Shown here: piece by piece, positions 47,845 to 56,915 of the stretch | Layout of the letters: every line of letters starts with the position of its first letter | Position numbering within the stretch: the first letter of the stretch is position 1 | From: Oscillospiraceae bacterium | Lineage (GTDB): Bacteria > Bacillota > Clostridia > Oscillospirales > Oscillospiraceae | Assembly (NCBI GenBank): GCA_015068225.1 | Contig: SVKX01000002.1 | Coordinates: forward strand, 62,001 to 126,000 | DNA: 64,000 nt | Reading direction: 5' to 3' | Program-made: the position numbers and the translations under genes | Notes under the pieces: model-generated | The model's database searches: none | The model's input: only the letters and a program-made list of their open reading frames with translations | Told to the model about the DNA's origin: nothing

Positions 47845-49716
47845 TTATCCCTCCTGGGCAGACTCCCACTGCTCCATCAGATCCATAAGCACCAATTCTT
47901 CTGCTTCTTTTTCTCCCAGCAGACGAGTCAACTCCTGATAATCGGCAGCAGATGCCTCGATCTGCGCATCCAGCGCAGCGATGACCTGCTCCTGTTTTTC
48001 GATCTCCCGCTCCAGCTTGCGAATCAACTTATCCAGCTCTTTTGTGCCGCCTTTAGGCTTTTCCTTTTTGGGTTTGGTCTGCAGCTGAGGCTGCACTCTA
48101 GATGCAGCTTCATGCTCCATAATGGAGCGATACTTGGCATAACCACAGGGAAAATCCCGGATCTTCCCGTCCTCCAGAAGCCAGATCCGCTCTGCAAATT
48201 TTTCAATAAAATAGCGGTCATGGGATACGAAGAGCAAAACACCCTCAAATTCTTCAATCGCCGCTTCGATCCATTCCCGAGAGGCTATATCCAAATGGTT
48301 GGTGGGCTCGTCCAGGATCAACAAATTTATCTTTTCATCCATCAGCATGCAAAGCCGCAGACGGCTCTGCTCTCCGCCGGATAGGTTTCCAACTGTCTTG
48401 AACACATCCTCACCCTGAAACAGAAATGCGCCTAGACGGTCACGAGCGACCTGAGGCGTGCAGCTCTTTTCATAGAGCATTGTGTCGTAAAGTGTGCGCT
48501 CCGGATGGGAAAAATGAATGATCTGGGGAAGATATCCCCATTTTACTGTCGGGCCAAACTGGATCTTGCCGCCGCAGGTTTCCTCTCCCAAAAGGCATTT
48601 GATAAAGGTTGATTTTCCGGTTCCGTTGTCACCCAGAATGGCGATCCGCTCGCCGCCTTCCACATGCAAATCCACATCGGAAAAGAGTGTTCTGCTGTCA
48701 AAAGCCTTGCTGACATTTTTCAGTTTGAATACCACATCGCCGGAAAAGTCCTTCTCTCCAAAGGTGGCCTTCATGGTCTTTTCCGTCTTTGGTTTTTCCG
48801 TTTTTTTGATGCGCTCCATGCGGTGCTGGATAGACATAGCCCGGCGGTAGAGTGTCCGGTTATTGATACCCCAGCCCTTCATGCGCTCCACGGTGTAGCC
48901 CAGCTGCTTTAGCTTTGCCTGCTCCTGTTCATATTGCTTCAACTGCAGGTCAAAGCGGGCCTGCTTCTCCTCCATGTAGAAGGAATAATTTCCGGAGTAA
49001 AAAGAGGCATGTCCCTCAGATATCTCAATCACGCGGTCAGCCACCTGATCCAAAAAATACCGGTCATGGGAAATGGCAAGCACCGTCCCCTTGAAGCTGT
49101 TGATATAACCCTCCAGCCACTCTACACTGCGAAGATCCAGATGGTTCGTAGGCTCATCCAAAAGAAGAATATCCGTCTTCTCCAGAAGCAGGCGTGCAAG
49201 ATTGACCCTCGTCTTTTCGCCGCCGGAAAGGCTGTCAAACAGCTGACAGCGCTGCTGCGATGTAATTCCAAGGCCGTTACAGATCTTATCAACCGAGATA
49301 TCCATTTCATAGCCGCCGCCGGATTGAAACCGGTTGGAAAGGATGTCATATTCCCGAAGCTGCTCTGGAGTAGCATCCCGTACCATGGCAATTTCCAGCG
49401 CTTCCATCTTTTCCTTTACAGACAGCACATCCTTATATGCAGAGCGAAGTACATCCTCCACTGTAAAGCCTGCAGGAAAACGGGGAATCTGGGAAATAAG
49501 GCCCAGCTTTTTATAAGGATTCACATAGACTTCGCCGTCATCATAATCCATTTGGCCGGTCAGAATGTTAAAAAGTGTTGTTTTTCCGCAGCCGTTCCTG
49601 CCGAGGATCGCAACACACTCCCCCTCCTGGATTTCAAAGCTGAGACCGTCCAGAAGGTTTTCCCCGATCACAAAAAACTTTGTTAAGTTTTTAACCTGAA
49701 TATCAATCATTTTCAT
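47845..49716 (-). CDS. ABC-F family ATP-binding protein
   Basis: Two ABC domains (GRNGCGKTTL, GDNGTGKSTF; LSGGEKTRVNLARLLL, LSGGEQSRLRLCMLM), no TM. Confidence 0.93.
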   Translation of the reverse strand: MKMIDIQVKNLTKFFVIGENLLDGLSFEIQEGECVAILGRNGCGKTTLFNILTGQMDYDDGEVYVNPYKKLGLISQIPRFPAGFTVEDVLRSAYKDVLSVKEKMEALEIAMVRDATPEQLREYDILSNRFQSGGGYEMDISVDKICNGLGITSQQRCQLFDSLSGGEKTRVNLARLLLEKTDILLLDEPTNHLDLRSVEWLEGYINSFKGTVLAISHDRYFLDQVADRVIEISEGHASFYSGNYSFYMEEKQARFDLQLKQYEQEQAKLKQLGYTVERMKGWGINNRTLYRRAMSIQHRMERIKKTEKPKTEKTMKATFGEKDFSGDVVFKLKNVSKAFDSRTLFSDVDLHVEGGERIAILGDNGTGKSTFIKCLLGEETCGGKIQFGPTVKWGYLPQIIHFSHPERTLYDTMLYEKSCTPQVARDRLGAFLFQGEDVFKTVGNLSGGEQSRLRLCMLMDEKINLLILDEPTNHLDIASREWIEAAIEEFEGVLLFVSHDRYFIEKFAERIWLLEDGKIRDFPCGYAKYRSIMEHEAASRVQPQLQTKPKKEKPKGGTKELDKLIRKLEREIEKQEQVIAALDAQIEASAADYQELTRLLGEKEAEELVLMDLMEQWESAQEG

Positions 49717-50302
49717 TCTCCAGACTTTGCACCAACCCGGAAAGCTCCTCATAGGTGCAAAGCATATTTAATGCCTGTAAAAGGGCATTGGCGCTTAAAT
49801 GGGCCGGAAGATTCAGCCGCTTCATTAGCTGAATACGGCGAAGACTACTTCCCTGACCGCCAGACAGCCCCAGCTCCATCATATCCTGCTTTGTAATACC
49901 GGATGGGGATTTATCTTCCTCGCCCTCAATGGTGGCACCGGCGCTTCTGAGCGATTCCAGAATAATTTCCCGGGACATACCCTCTACCCCAAGCTTGCCT
50001 TCTTTGCCGGCAGTGCGCTTTCTGCGCTCTTTCCCATAGATGTCGGGAATATACGCATGTTTCAGATAACAGGGGTCAATGGCACTTTTAATGTGATTGC
50101 GAATCACAAATCCTGCTCCGTCCGGATCTGTAAATACGATCAGTCCTCTGCGCTCTGCCACAGTCCGCAAAAGCGAAAGCTGCTGCGGATCCTTAAATAG
50201 TGAGAACCCGCCGGTTTCAAAAATCGGCGCATCCACGATTTGAGAAAGTGTGTTCTTGTCGTAGCGGCCTTCCACAACGATTGCTTCCCGAATTTTTATC
50301 AC
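49703..50302 (-). CDS. rnmV: Ribonuclease M5 / toprim-DUF4093 protein
   Basis: IVVEGRYDKNTL toprim, FTDPDGAGFVIRNHI, C-terminal DUF4093-like. Confidence 0.85.
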   Translation of the reverse strand: MIKIREAIVVEGRYDKNTLSQIVDAPIFETGGFSLFKDPQQLSLLRTVAERRGLIVFTDPDGAGFVIRNHIKSAIDPCYLKHAYIPDIYGKERRKRTAGKEGKLGVEGMSREIILESLRSAGATIEGEEDKSPSGITKQDMMELGLSGGQGSSLRRIQLMKRLNLPAHLSANALLQALNMLCTYEELSGLVQSLENEND

Positions 50303-51342
50303 ACGCGTGCCTCCTGTGCAAGCTGAAGCACAAGAAGCTCCAGAAGTCTTTCAGGCTCATCAAAGGATGTTTTCATCCGGAAATCGGTTTCCAATATCAG
50401 TTCCGACGCCTTTTTATAAAACTCAGGTTTAAATCTGCGGGCTGCCTCCATGGCCTTACGGGCAGGATAATCTTTCATGCCGGTAAGTTTCATCAAATCG
50501 GCAGTACCTTTGCCGTTGTCCAGCAAAACCCTGGCAGCGGACAACCGGCGGAAGTGGCCGCCTATTACACCTAGAATGGAAATCGGGTCATTTTGCATTT
50601 TCAGAAGCTGCTGTAATTTTTGAAGTGCGGCAGTAAAATCCTGCCGTCCCAGCAGATCCGACATTTGATAAACAACAGCATCCATAACAGGCTCGGTTAC
50701 GGCATCGATATCCGACTTAACGATCATATCCGCACCGGAATATGCGCATATTTTACCAATCTCCCCTGCCAGCGTTGTCATCGTTCCGCCGGTGATATCA
50801 ATCAGATAGGCACACAGATCATTGGAGATCCGCTTTCCCCGCGCGCCAAAGTGACGGGCCACCCATGCCATCAGATCCTTCATCTCCTGTTTTGGAAATT
50901 CAACGATCTGCGCGTTGGAAGATATAGCATCCCAAATGCTTTTCATCCGCTTATCCGGATTCCACGAAACGGTCTCATAGGTAAATACAACCGTACAATA
51001 TTCCGGAACATCCATCAAAGTCTCAGCAATTTTGTTTCTATCCGCTTCCGGGAGCTTGAATAAGTCAATATCATCCACCTGCACCATGGTATTTTCTGCC
51101 ATCATGGGCAAGTTTTCCACCGCATCCACAAAGTCCTGCACGGAGAAAGTTTCACCGGTCATGCGATGGAAATTAAAGGATTCCGTCAAATCCTCGATGA
51201 GGATCTTTTTCAACTGTCCGAGGTAATGATTCAGGAGAAAGATTTCTTCACCATGAAAAATGTACAGCCTGTCCGGTGTTTTCGCCTTTAGCGCAGCCTT
51301 CAGCTGCTGCAAGCCAGTATCTGTTTCTTTATACTGCGCCAT
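50299..51342 (-). CDS. holA: DNA polymerase III subunit delta
   Basis: LYIFHGEEIFLLNHYLGQLKK; C-terminal DNApol3-delta pattern; ATG at 51342. Confidence 0.92.
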   Translation of the reverse strand: MAQYKETDTGLQQLKAALKAKTPDRLYIFHGEEIFLLNHYLGQLKKILIEDLTESFNFHRMTGETFSVQDFVDAVENLPMMAENTMVQVDDIDLFKLPEADRNKIAETLMDVPEYCTVVFTYETVSWNPDKRMKSIWDAISSNAQIVEFPKQEMKDLMAWVARHFGARGKRISNDLCAYLIDITGGTMTTLAGEIGKICAYSGADMIVKSDIDAVTEPVMDAVVYQMSDLLGRQDFTAALQKLQQLLKMQNDPISILGVIGGHFRRLSAARVLLDNGKGTADLMKLTGMKDYPARKAMEAARRFKPEFYKKASELILETDFRMKTSFDEPERLLELLVLQLAQEARV

Positions 51343-51346
51343 GGTG

Positions 51347-53599
51347 TCACCTCCTGAAAATAATTGTCCCATTTTGATCTGTTCGGTAAATATGGGCACC
51401 GTATTTTTGGACCCTGTCCAGCAGAGAATCCGCTGGATGACCGTACCTGTTGTTACGACCAACAGAGATCAGCACATATTCCGGCATCGTCTCCGTGAGC
51501 AGCTTGTCTCCTGTGGAGCTTGCCGAGCCATGATGCCCTGCAATCAAAACCTCAAGCTTTGGGAGCTGCGCCTTGTGCAAAAGCAGCATTTCACCCAATG
51601 TGCCTCTGTCACCTGTTATCAGTATATCACAGTTTTCTGTTTGGAACAAGACACACATACTGCTTTCATTGCCCATATTTCTGCTATCTGGTGCATATAA
51701 GGTCAATTTCGACTGTCCAAATGCGAGGAGCAGATCTTCCTTAACATATACAGGCTTGGAGCTGCTGTGTGATTCAATCTCTAAACCGACAGCATTTTCA
51801 TCAAGAATGTCCGGCAGAAAAACAGTATCTGCCTGAATTCTCGTCAAAAGATAGGATATGCCACCGGCATGATCCGCATCGAAATGCGTCACAATTATGC
51901 CATCCAGCCTGCTTATCCCCTGACTCAGAAGTGTTTCTGTAGCCAGATCTGCCGATTTAGTGGCACTGTCACCGCCGCAATCTACCAGAAAGCTCCGGCC
52001 CTCACTTTGCAGCAAAACACACTGGCCCTGCCCCACGTCCAGAACCGTTACCCTGCACTCGTCCAGAAGTGGCTCGGCCCATGCTGCCACCAGAGAAGCG
52101 CATAAAGTAATTGCTGTACAGCAGAACATAAGTAGAACCGGTTTCTTTTTTATGCATAAGAAGACCGCCAGCATAAGGTATGTAAAAACAAGCCAAATGA
52201 CAATATATTGGCTCTGGGTATACACCGCTGCAAAGGGAAGTTTGGATATCATCTTTGCAGTAACCAGCACAAAATAGATCAGATATGTGACGACCGCTGC
52301 AGCAACAGCAGAAAGTTGCATAAATACCAGACTCAAGAGAATGCAGAAAACAATTCCATAGAAAACATATGTCACAAGCCACACGACCAAAAGATTCGTC
52401 ACCAGACTCACAAGGCTCACAGTTCCAAAGTATATCGCTACCAAGGGTATTGTGATGACTGACGCACTTAAGCTAATGGATATAGAGCCGGCAAACCAAC
52501 GCTTTAATCTTGCAATGACAGACTTTCCTTTGGCGCTGCCCAGTCTCTTGTCATCCAGAAGCCAGCCATGTATCCTGTGGGAAAACAGAAAAATACCGAT
52601 CATACAGCCAACAGAGAGCTGAAAGCTGATGGAAATCACTACCATCGGATTCACCACAACCATGACAAGGGCAGCCGCTCCCAACGCTGTGGGTGGGTCA
52701 TACTCCCGGTTCAAAAGTGTTGCCAAGAGCATCAGGCACTGCATAATACAGGCCCTTGTGACAGAGGGACTAAAACCCGCTACCGCAGCAAACAGGATCA
52801 GCACCGGAATACCCACCAATGTGGATAAGACACGTCTTTTCAGAAAAACAGTGTGCAAAAGAGTAAAAAGAATGGTGACATGAAGTCCGGATACCGCAAT
52901 AATATGGCTGATTCCGCTGACCTTAAATGCCGTGTTCATTTCGTAATCTATACCAGACCGGTCACCGACTAAAAGGGCCTTTGCAAATGCAGCCGCATCC
53001 TCAGGAAATAATTCGTCGATCCGCTGGGTGATCATTCTTCTTAGTACAGCCGGATAACGAAACATGGAGACTTCTTTTTCCTCAGAAAGTACCAGATCAC
53101 CCTGTTGATAGGCAAGCAGATATATGCCCTCGCCTCTGTGGTAGGTAGCCTCTTCTAATCCGCCCTCTGATGTAAAGCGGAAGCGAAAAGTTCCCTCTAT
53201 GACCGTTCCAGGCATAAGCTGCTTTTCTTCATCCAGATACGCGACCACCTGATAGTCTTTGCCGTTAACTGTTATTTTTCCCTCAGCGGTGCAGCCATAG
53301 GAGTTCGCACGGCTAAAATCAGTCAGCTCGATCTGTACATTCTGTGTCTTTCCGTCCAGGGCACGGGCATCCATCAAGTGGACAGAATCATACAGGCAAA
53401 ACCAGCAGATACCAACAGAAAAAGAAAACACAAGCAATGTCACGATTTTTGCCGCCTTGTGGCCGTGGAAAAGAAAGAATCCCACAAGAGAACACGTACC
53501 AATGCACACGGCCAGCCATAAAGGGGTCACCCTATAAAAATATGCATTCAGGATGCAGGCTCCACAAAAACCTGCACTAAACCACATTAACTTTCGCAA
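51347..53599 (-). CDS. comEC: DNA internalization competence protein ComEC/Rec2
   Basis: GISHIIAVSGLHVTILF; VLDVGQGQCVLLQSEGRSFLVDCGG; THFDADHAGG. Confidence 0.95.
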   Translation of the reverse strand: MRKLMWFSAGFCGACILNAYFYRVTPLWLAVCIGTCSLVGFFLFHGHKAAKIVTLLVFSFSVGICWFCLYDSVHLMDARALDGKTQNVQIELTDFSRANSYGCTAEGKITVNGKDYQVVAYLDEEKQLMPGTVIEGTFRFRFTSEGGLEEATYHRGEGIYLLAYQQGDLVLSEEKEVSMFRYPAVLRRMITQRIDELFPEDAAAFAKALLVGDRSGIDYEMNTAFKVSGISHIIAVSGLHVTILFTLLHTVFLKRRVLSTLVGIPVLILFAAVAGFSPSVTRACIMQCLMLLATLLNREYDPPTALGAAALVMVVVNPMVVISISFQLSVGCMIGIFLFSHRIHGWLLDDKRLGSAKGKSVIARLKRWFAGSISISLSASVITIPLVAIYFGTVSLVSLVTNLLVVWLVTYVFYGIVFCILLSLVFMQLSAVAAAVVTYLIYFVLVTAKMISKLPFAAVYTQSQYIVIWLVFTYLMLAVFLCIKKKPVLLMFCCTAITLCASLVAAWAEPLLDECRVTVLDVGQGQCVLLQSEGRSFLVDCGGDSATKSADLATETLLSQGISRLDGIIVTHFDADHAGGISYLLTRIQADTVFLPDILDENAVGLEIESHSSSKPVYVKEDLLLAFGQSKLTLYAPDSRNMGNESSMCVLFQTENCDILITGDRGTLGEMLLLHKAQLPKLEVLIAGHHGSASSTGDKLLTETMPEYVLISVGRNNRYGHPADSLLDRVQKYGAHIYRTDQNGTIIFRR

Positions 53600-53620
53600 A
53601 TTCTATATCTCCTCAAAAAA

Positions 53621-53644
53621 GGGCGCTGCCAAAAGGCAGCGCCC
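53621..53644 (-). terminator. Hairpin downstream of alaS
   Basis: GGGCGCTGCC-AAAA-GGCAGCGCCC; T run on minus strand. Confidence 0.8.
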
Positions 53645-53651
53645 TAAATGA

Positions 53652-56291
53652 TCAGTTCAGCTTGGAAGAGACAAAATCGTCTACCAAAGCCAGTGCATTG
53701 TCCATCTTTGTAACATCCTTGCCACCGCCCATGGCGCTGTCAGGCTTTCCGCCGCCGCTGCCGCCGCAGGCAGTACAAACAAGCTTTACAAGATCACCGG
53801 CCTTAATGCCTCTGGCAACCGCATCCTTACCGCAGACAGCCAGGAATGTGATCTTCTCGCCATTGGTGCTGGCAAGAACTGCAGCAACTGTGCTGTCCTT
53901 GTCCCGAAGCATATCGCCCATCTGGCGGAGCTTATTGGCATCGGCATCTGCAACAGCTACGGTAAGAACCTTCAGATCGCCAATATTGTGGGCACCAAAC
54001 AGGAAACGTTCCACTTCTCCGGATGCTTCCTTAGCCTTGAATGTCTCAATAGCACGCTTCAGGTTCTTGATCTCTTCCACCTGGGTAGCGATCTTATCAT
54101 TCAGCTCTGTGGGCTTTGCCTTCAGCATGGAGGCTGCGGTATACAGACGCTCCCGGTTTTTCATCATCTCTGCCATGCAGGCTTTGCCGGTCACAGCCTC
54201 GATTCGACGCACACCGGATGCAACGCTGCCTTCGCTATCAATCAGGAACGGTCCTACCTTTGCGGTATTGTCCAAATGGGTACCGCCGCAAAGCTCAATG
54301 GAATACCCGCCCATATTGACCACACGGACTGTATCGCCATATTTCTCGCTAAACAAAGCTGTAGCGCCCAGCTTTTTGGCTTCCTCGATGGGCATTTCCC
54401 GGGTATCAATGGAATAACCCTCCAGCACCGCAGACTGCACCAATGCATCTACCTTGGCCAGTTCTTCTGCTGTTAGCGCACTGTAATGGGTAAAGTCAAA
54501 GCGCAGACGGTCGGGCTCTACAAGGGAGCCTGCCTGATGGACATGATCACCCAGAACACTTACAAGTGCCTTCTGCAGCAGATGGGTTGCGGAGTGGGCA
54601 CGCATGATGGCCTTGCGGCGTTCCACATCAATGCTTGCACATACAATATCGTCCACCTTGATGGTGCCGGTATTGAGCTTACCATAGTGCAGATACTTAC
54701 CGCCCTTATCCTTTTGGACATTGGAAACCTCAAAACGGCTGTCGCCAACCAGAATCCAGCCATGGTCGGCTGTTTGACCGCCCATTTCCGCATAGAAAGG
54801 TGTCTTATCCAGCACCAGAATACCGCTCTCACCACCGGCAATGGACCCTGTGACTTCTTCACCAACACAAACAGCCAGAACCTTTGCCTCACAGCTGTTC
54901 ACGCTGTAGCCGACAAAATTCGTGGGAGTATTGTCAAGGCCCAGATCAATACCTGCCCAGCCCAGATCGCCCATCTTCTTGCGATCTTCACGGGCGCGGT
55001 TGCGCTGCTCTTCTCTGCAGGCAATATATCTGTCCATATCTACGGTCATGCCCTCGTCTTCCAGCATTTCAACAGTCAAATCAATGGGGAAGCCATAGGT
55101 ATCAGACAGCAGGAATGCATCCTCGCCGGAGAATACACGCTCCCCTTTTGCCTTATGCTCGGCAAGCTTGTCACTGAAAATGCGCATACCGGTGTCGATG
55201 GTCTTGGCAAAGGACTCCTCTTCTGTCAGAACGGACTTGATGATATAGTCCGCCCGCTCACGAAGATAGCCGTAATGGCTCTCATTCTCCTGCACAACGG
55301 TTTCTACCACCTGATACAGGAAGGGCTTCTTCACACCAAGGAGTCTGCCATGACGGGCAGCCCGACGCAGCAGCCGGCGCAGAACGTAGCCACGGCCCTC
55401 ATTGGTGGGACGGACACCGTCGGCGATCATAAAGGTAGATGCGCGAATATGGTCGGTAATAACACGCAGGGAAACGTCGGTCTTGTCACTCTGGCCATAG
55501 GAAGCACCGGTAATAGATGTCACCTTATTGGTGATATTCATGACGGTGTCTACATCAAACAGGCTGTTTACATCCTGACACACAACTGCCAGACGCTCAA
55601 GACCCATACCGGTATCGATATTCTTCTGTACCAGTTCGGTGTAATTGCCCTGTCCGTCGTTATCAAACTGGGAGAACACATTGTTCCACACTTCCATGAA
55701 ACGGTCGCATTCACAACCGACCTTACAATCGGGACTGCCGCAGCCATACTTTTCGCCACGATCATAATAAACCTCGCTGCAAGGACCGCAGGGACCGGAG
55801 CCATGCTCCCAGAAGTTGTCAGATTTGCCAAAGCGGAAGATCCGTTCAGCAGAAACGCCGATCTCCTTGTTCCAGATCTCAAAGGCCTCTTCGTCATTTT
55901 CGTAGATAGAAGGATACAGACGGTCTTCTTCCAGACCTACTACCTTGGTCAAAAATTCCCAGCACCAGCTAATGGCTTCGTGCTTGAAATAATCGCCAAA
56001 GGAGAAGTTGCCCAGCATTTCAAAATAAGTGCCGTGGCGGGCGGTTTTGCCAATGTTTTCAATGTCACCGGTACGGATGCACTTCTGGCAGGTGCAGACC
56101 CGGCGACGGGGGGGCTCTACCTCACCCTTAAAATAGGGCTTCATGGGGGCCATGCCGGAATTGATCAGAAGCAGGGACTGATCATTCTGGGGGATCAGGG
56201 AAAAGCTGGGAAGGCGAAGATGTCCCTTGCTCTCGAAAAAGCTTAAAAACATCTCCCGAAGTTCGTTTACGCCATAAGGTTTTTTACTCAT
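53652..56291 (-). CDS. alaS: Alanine--tRNA ligase
   Basis: LREMFLSFFESKGHLRLPSFSLIP; AHSATHLLQKAL; ELCGGTHLDNTAKVG. Confidence 0.98.
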   Translation of the reverse strand: MSKKPYGVNELREMFLSFFESKGHLRLPSFSLIPQNDQSLLLINSGMAPMKPYFKGEVEPPRRRVCTCQKCIRTGDIENIGKTARHGTYFEMLGNFSFGDYFKHEAISWCWEFLTKVVGLEEDRLYPSIYENDEEAFEIWNKEIGVSAERIFRFGKSDNFWEHGSGPCGPCSEVYYDRGEKYGCGSPDCKVGCECDRFMEVWNNVFSQFDNDGQGNYTELVQKNIDTGMGLERLAVVCQDVNSLFDVDTVMNITNKVTSITGASYGQSDKTDVSLRVITDHIRASTFMIADGVRPTNEGRGYVLRRLLRRAARHGRLLGVKKPFLYQVVETVVQENESHYGYLRERADYIIKSVLTEEESFAKTIDTGMRIFSDKLAEHKAKGERVFSGEDAFLLSDTYGFPIDLTVEMLEDEGMTVDMDRYIACREEQRNRAREDRKKMGDLGWAGIDLGLDNTPTNFVGYSVNSCEAKVLAVCVGEEVTGSIAGGESGILVLDKTPFYAEMGGQTADHGWILVGDSRFEVSNVQKDKGGKYLHYGKLNTGTIKVDDIVCASIDVERRKAIMRAHSATHLLQKALVSVLGDHVHQAGSLVEPDRLRFDFTHYSALTAEELAKVDALVQSAVLEGYSIDTREMPIEEAKKLGATALFSEKYGDTVRVVNMGGYSIELCGGTHLDNTAKVGPFLIDSEGSVASGVRRIEAVTGKACMAEMMKNRERLYTAASMLKAKPTELNDKIATQVEEIKNLKRAIETFKAKEASGEVERFLFGAHNIGDLKVLTVAVADADANKLRQMGDMLRDKDSTVAAVLASTNGEKITFLAVCGKDAVARGIKAGDLVKLVCTACGGSGGGKPDSAMGGGKDVTKMDNALALVDDFVSSKLN

Positions 56292-56324
56292 ATTCATATA
56301 CCTCCAAAAATTTGCGGGCAAAAA

Positions 56325-56550
56325 TAAACACCCCACCCCAGACATAGGGGCGAGGCTAGTCGCGGTACCACCCTAATTTACCAAAAACGGCATCTTAGCT
56401 GCTCTGTAACGGGAGCACCCGTCCCGGTCATCCCGGGCGACGCAGGAAGTGGCCTGCAGAAAAGATCCTGAGGGGCTCTCACCATTCCCCTTTCGCTGAA
56501 GGAATCCTAACCTGCTTTGTTTCCGCAATGTCTTTGCATATCGAAAATAT
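56325..56550 (-). promoter_or_regulatory. T-box riboswitch leader of alaS
   Basis: Minus strand AGGGTGGTACCGCG (T-box TGGTACCGCG at 56361-56370), following terminator helix, upstream Stem I-like region, next to alaS. Confidence 0.92.
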
Positions 56551-56616
56551 TCTATCACAAAAGACAGAAAAGTCAATGATTATTCAAAGAAAAAACCCAT
56601 TATTTCAATGAAAAAT

Positions 56617-56640
56617 GCGGACCGCATAACCGCGGTCCGC
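56617..56640 (-). terminator. Hairpin terminator
   Basis: GCGGACCGC-ATAACC-GCGGTCCGC; T-rich on minus side. Confidence 0.75.
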
Positions 56641-56647
56641 ATGGGAT

Positions 56648-56914
56648 TCAAATATTGGATTCCAGCCATTTTTTCATGGCCGAGCGTCCCTCTTCCGTCA
56701 TGGGAAAACGGGACTCTCCCTCCATGCTGCTCTTTTCATAGCAGAAAAGTCCATGCCAATACTGGACAAAGATGGTGCTCTTCTCAAAGTCCACTTCCTT
56801 TGCCGTTGCCATTACAACCTCCGGAACTGCGCGGAAACGAAACAGACCGCTCGAACCGGTAAATATATTGTTCATGGCAAAGGTGTGAAGGGTGGGAATA
56901 AACAGGTCCGCCAT
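56648..56914 (-). CDS. Small protein of unknown function
   Basis: 88-aa ORF between pepF and terminator, same strand. Confidence 0.65.
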   Translation of the reverse strand: MADLFIPTLHTFAMNNIFTGSSGLFRFRAVPEVVMATAKEVDFEKSTIFVQYWHGLFCYEKSSMEGESRFPMTEEGRSAMKKWLESNI

Positions 56915-56915
56915 C

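Noticed and set aside
54486-56246. 586-aa ORF antisense to alaS
   Set aside because: Shadow ORF: entirely within alaS on the opposite strand, no SD, composition typical of antisense reading of a codon-biased gene.
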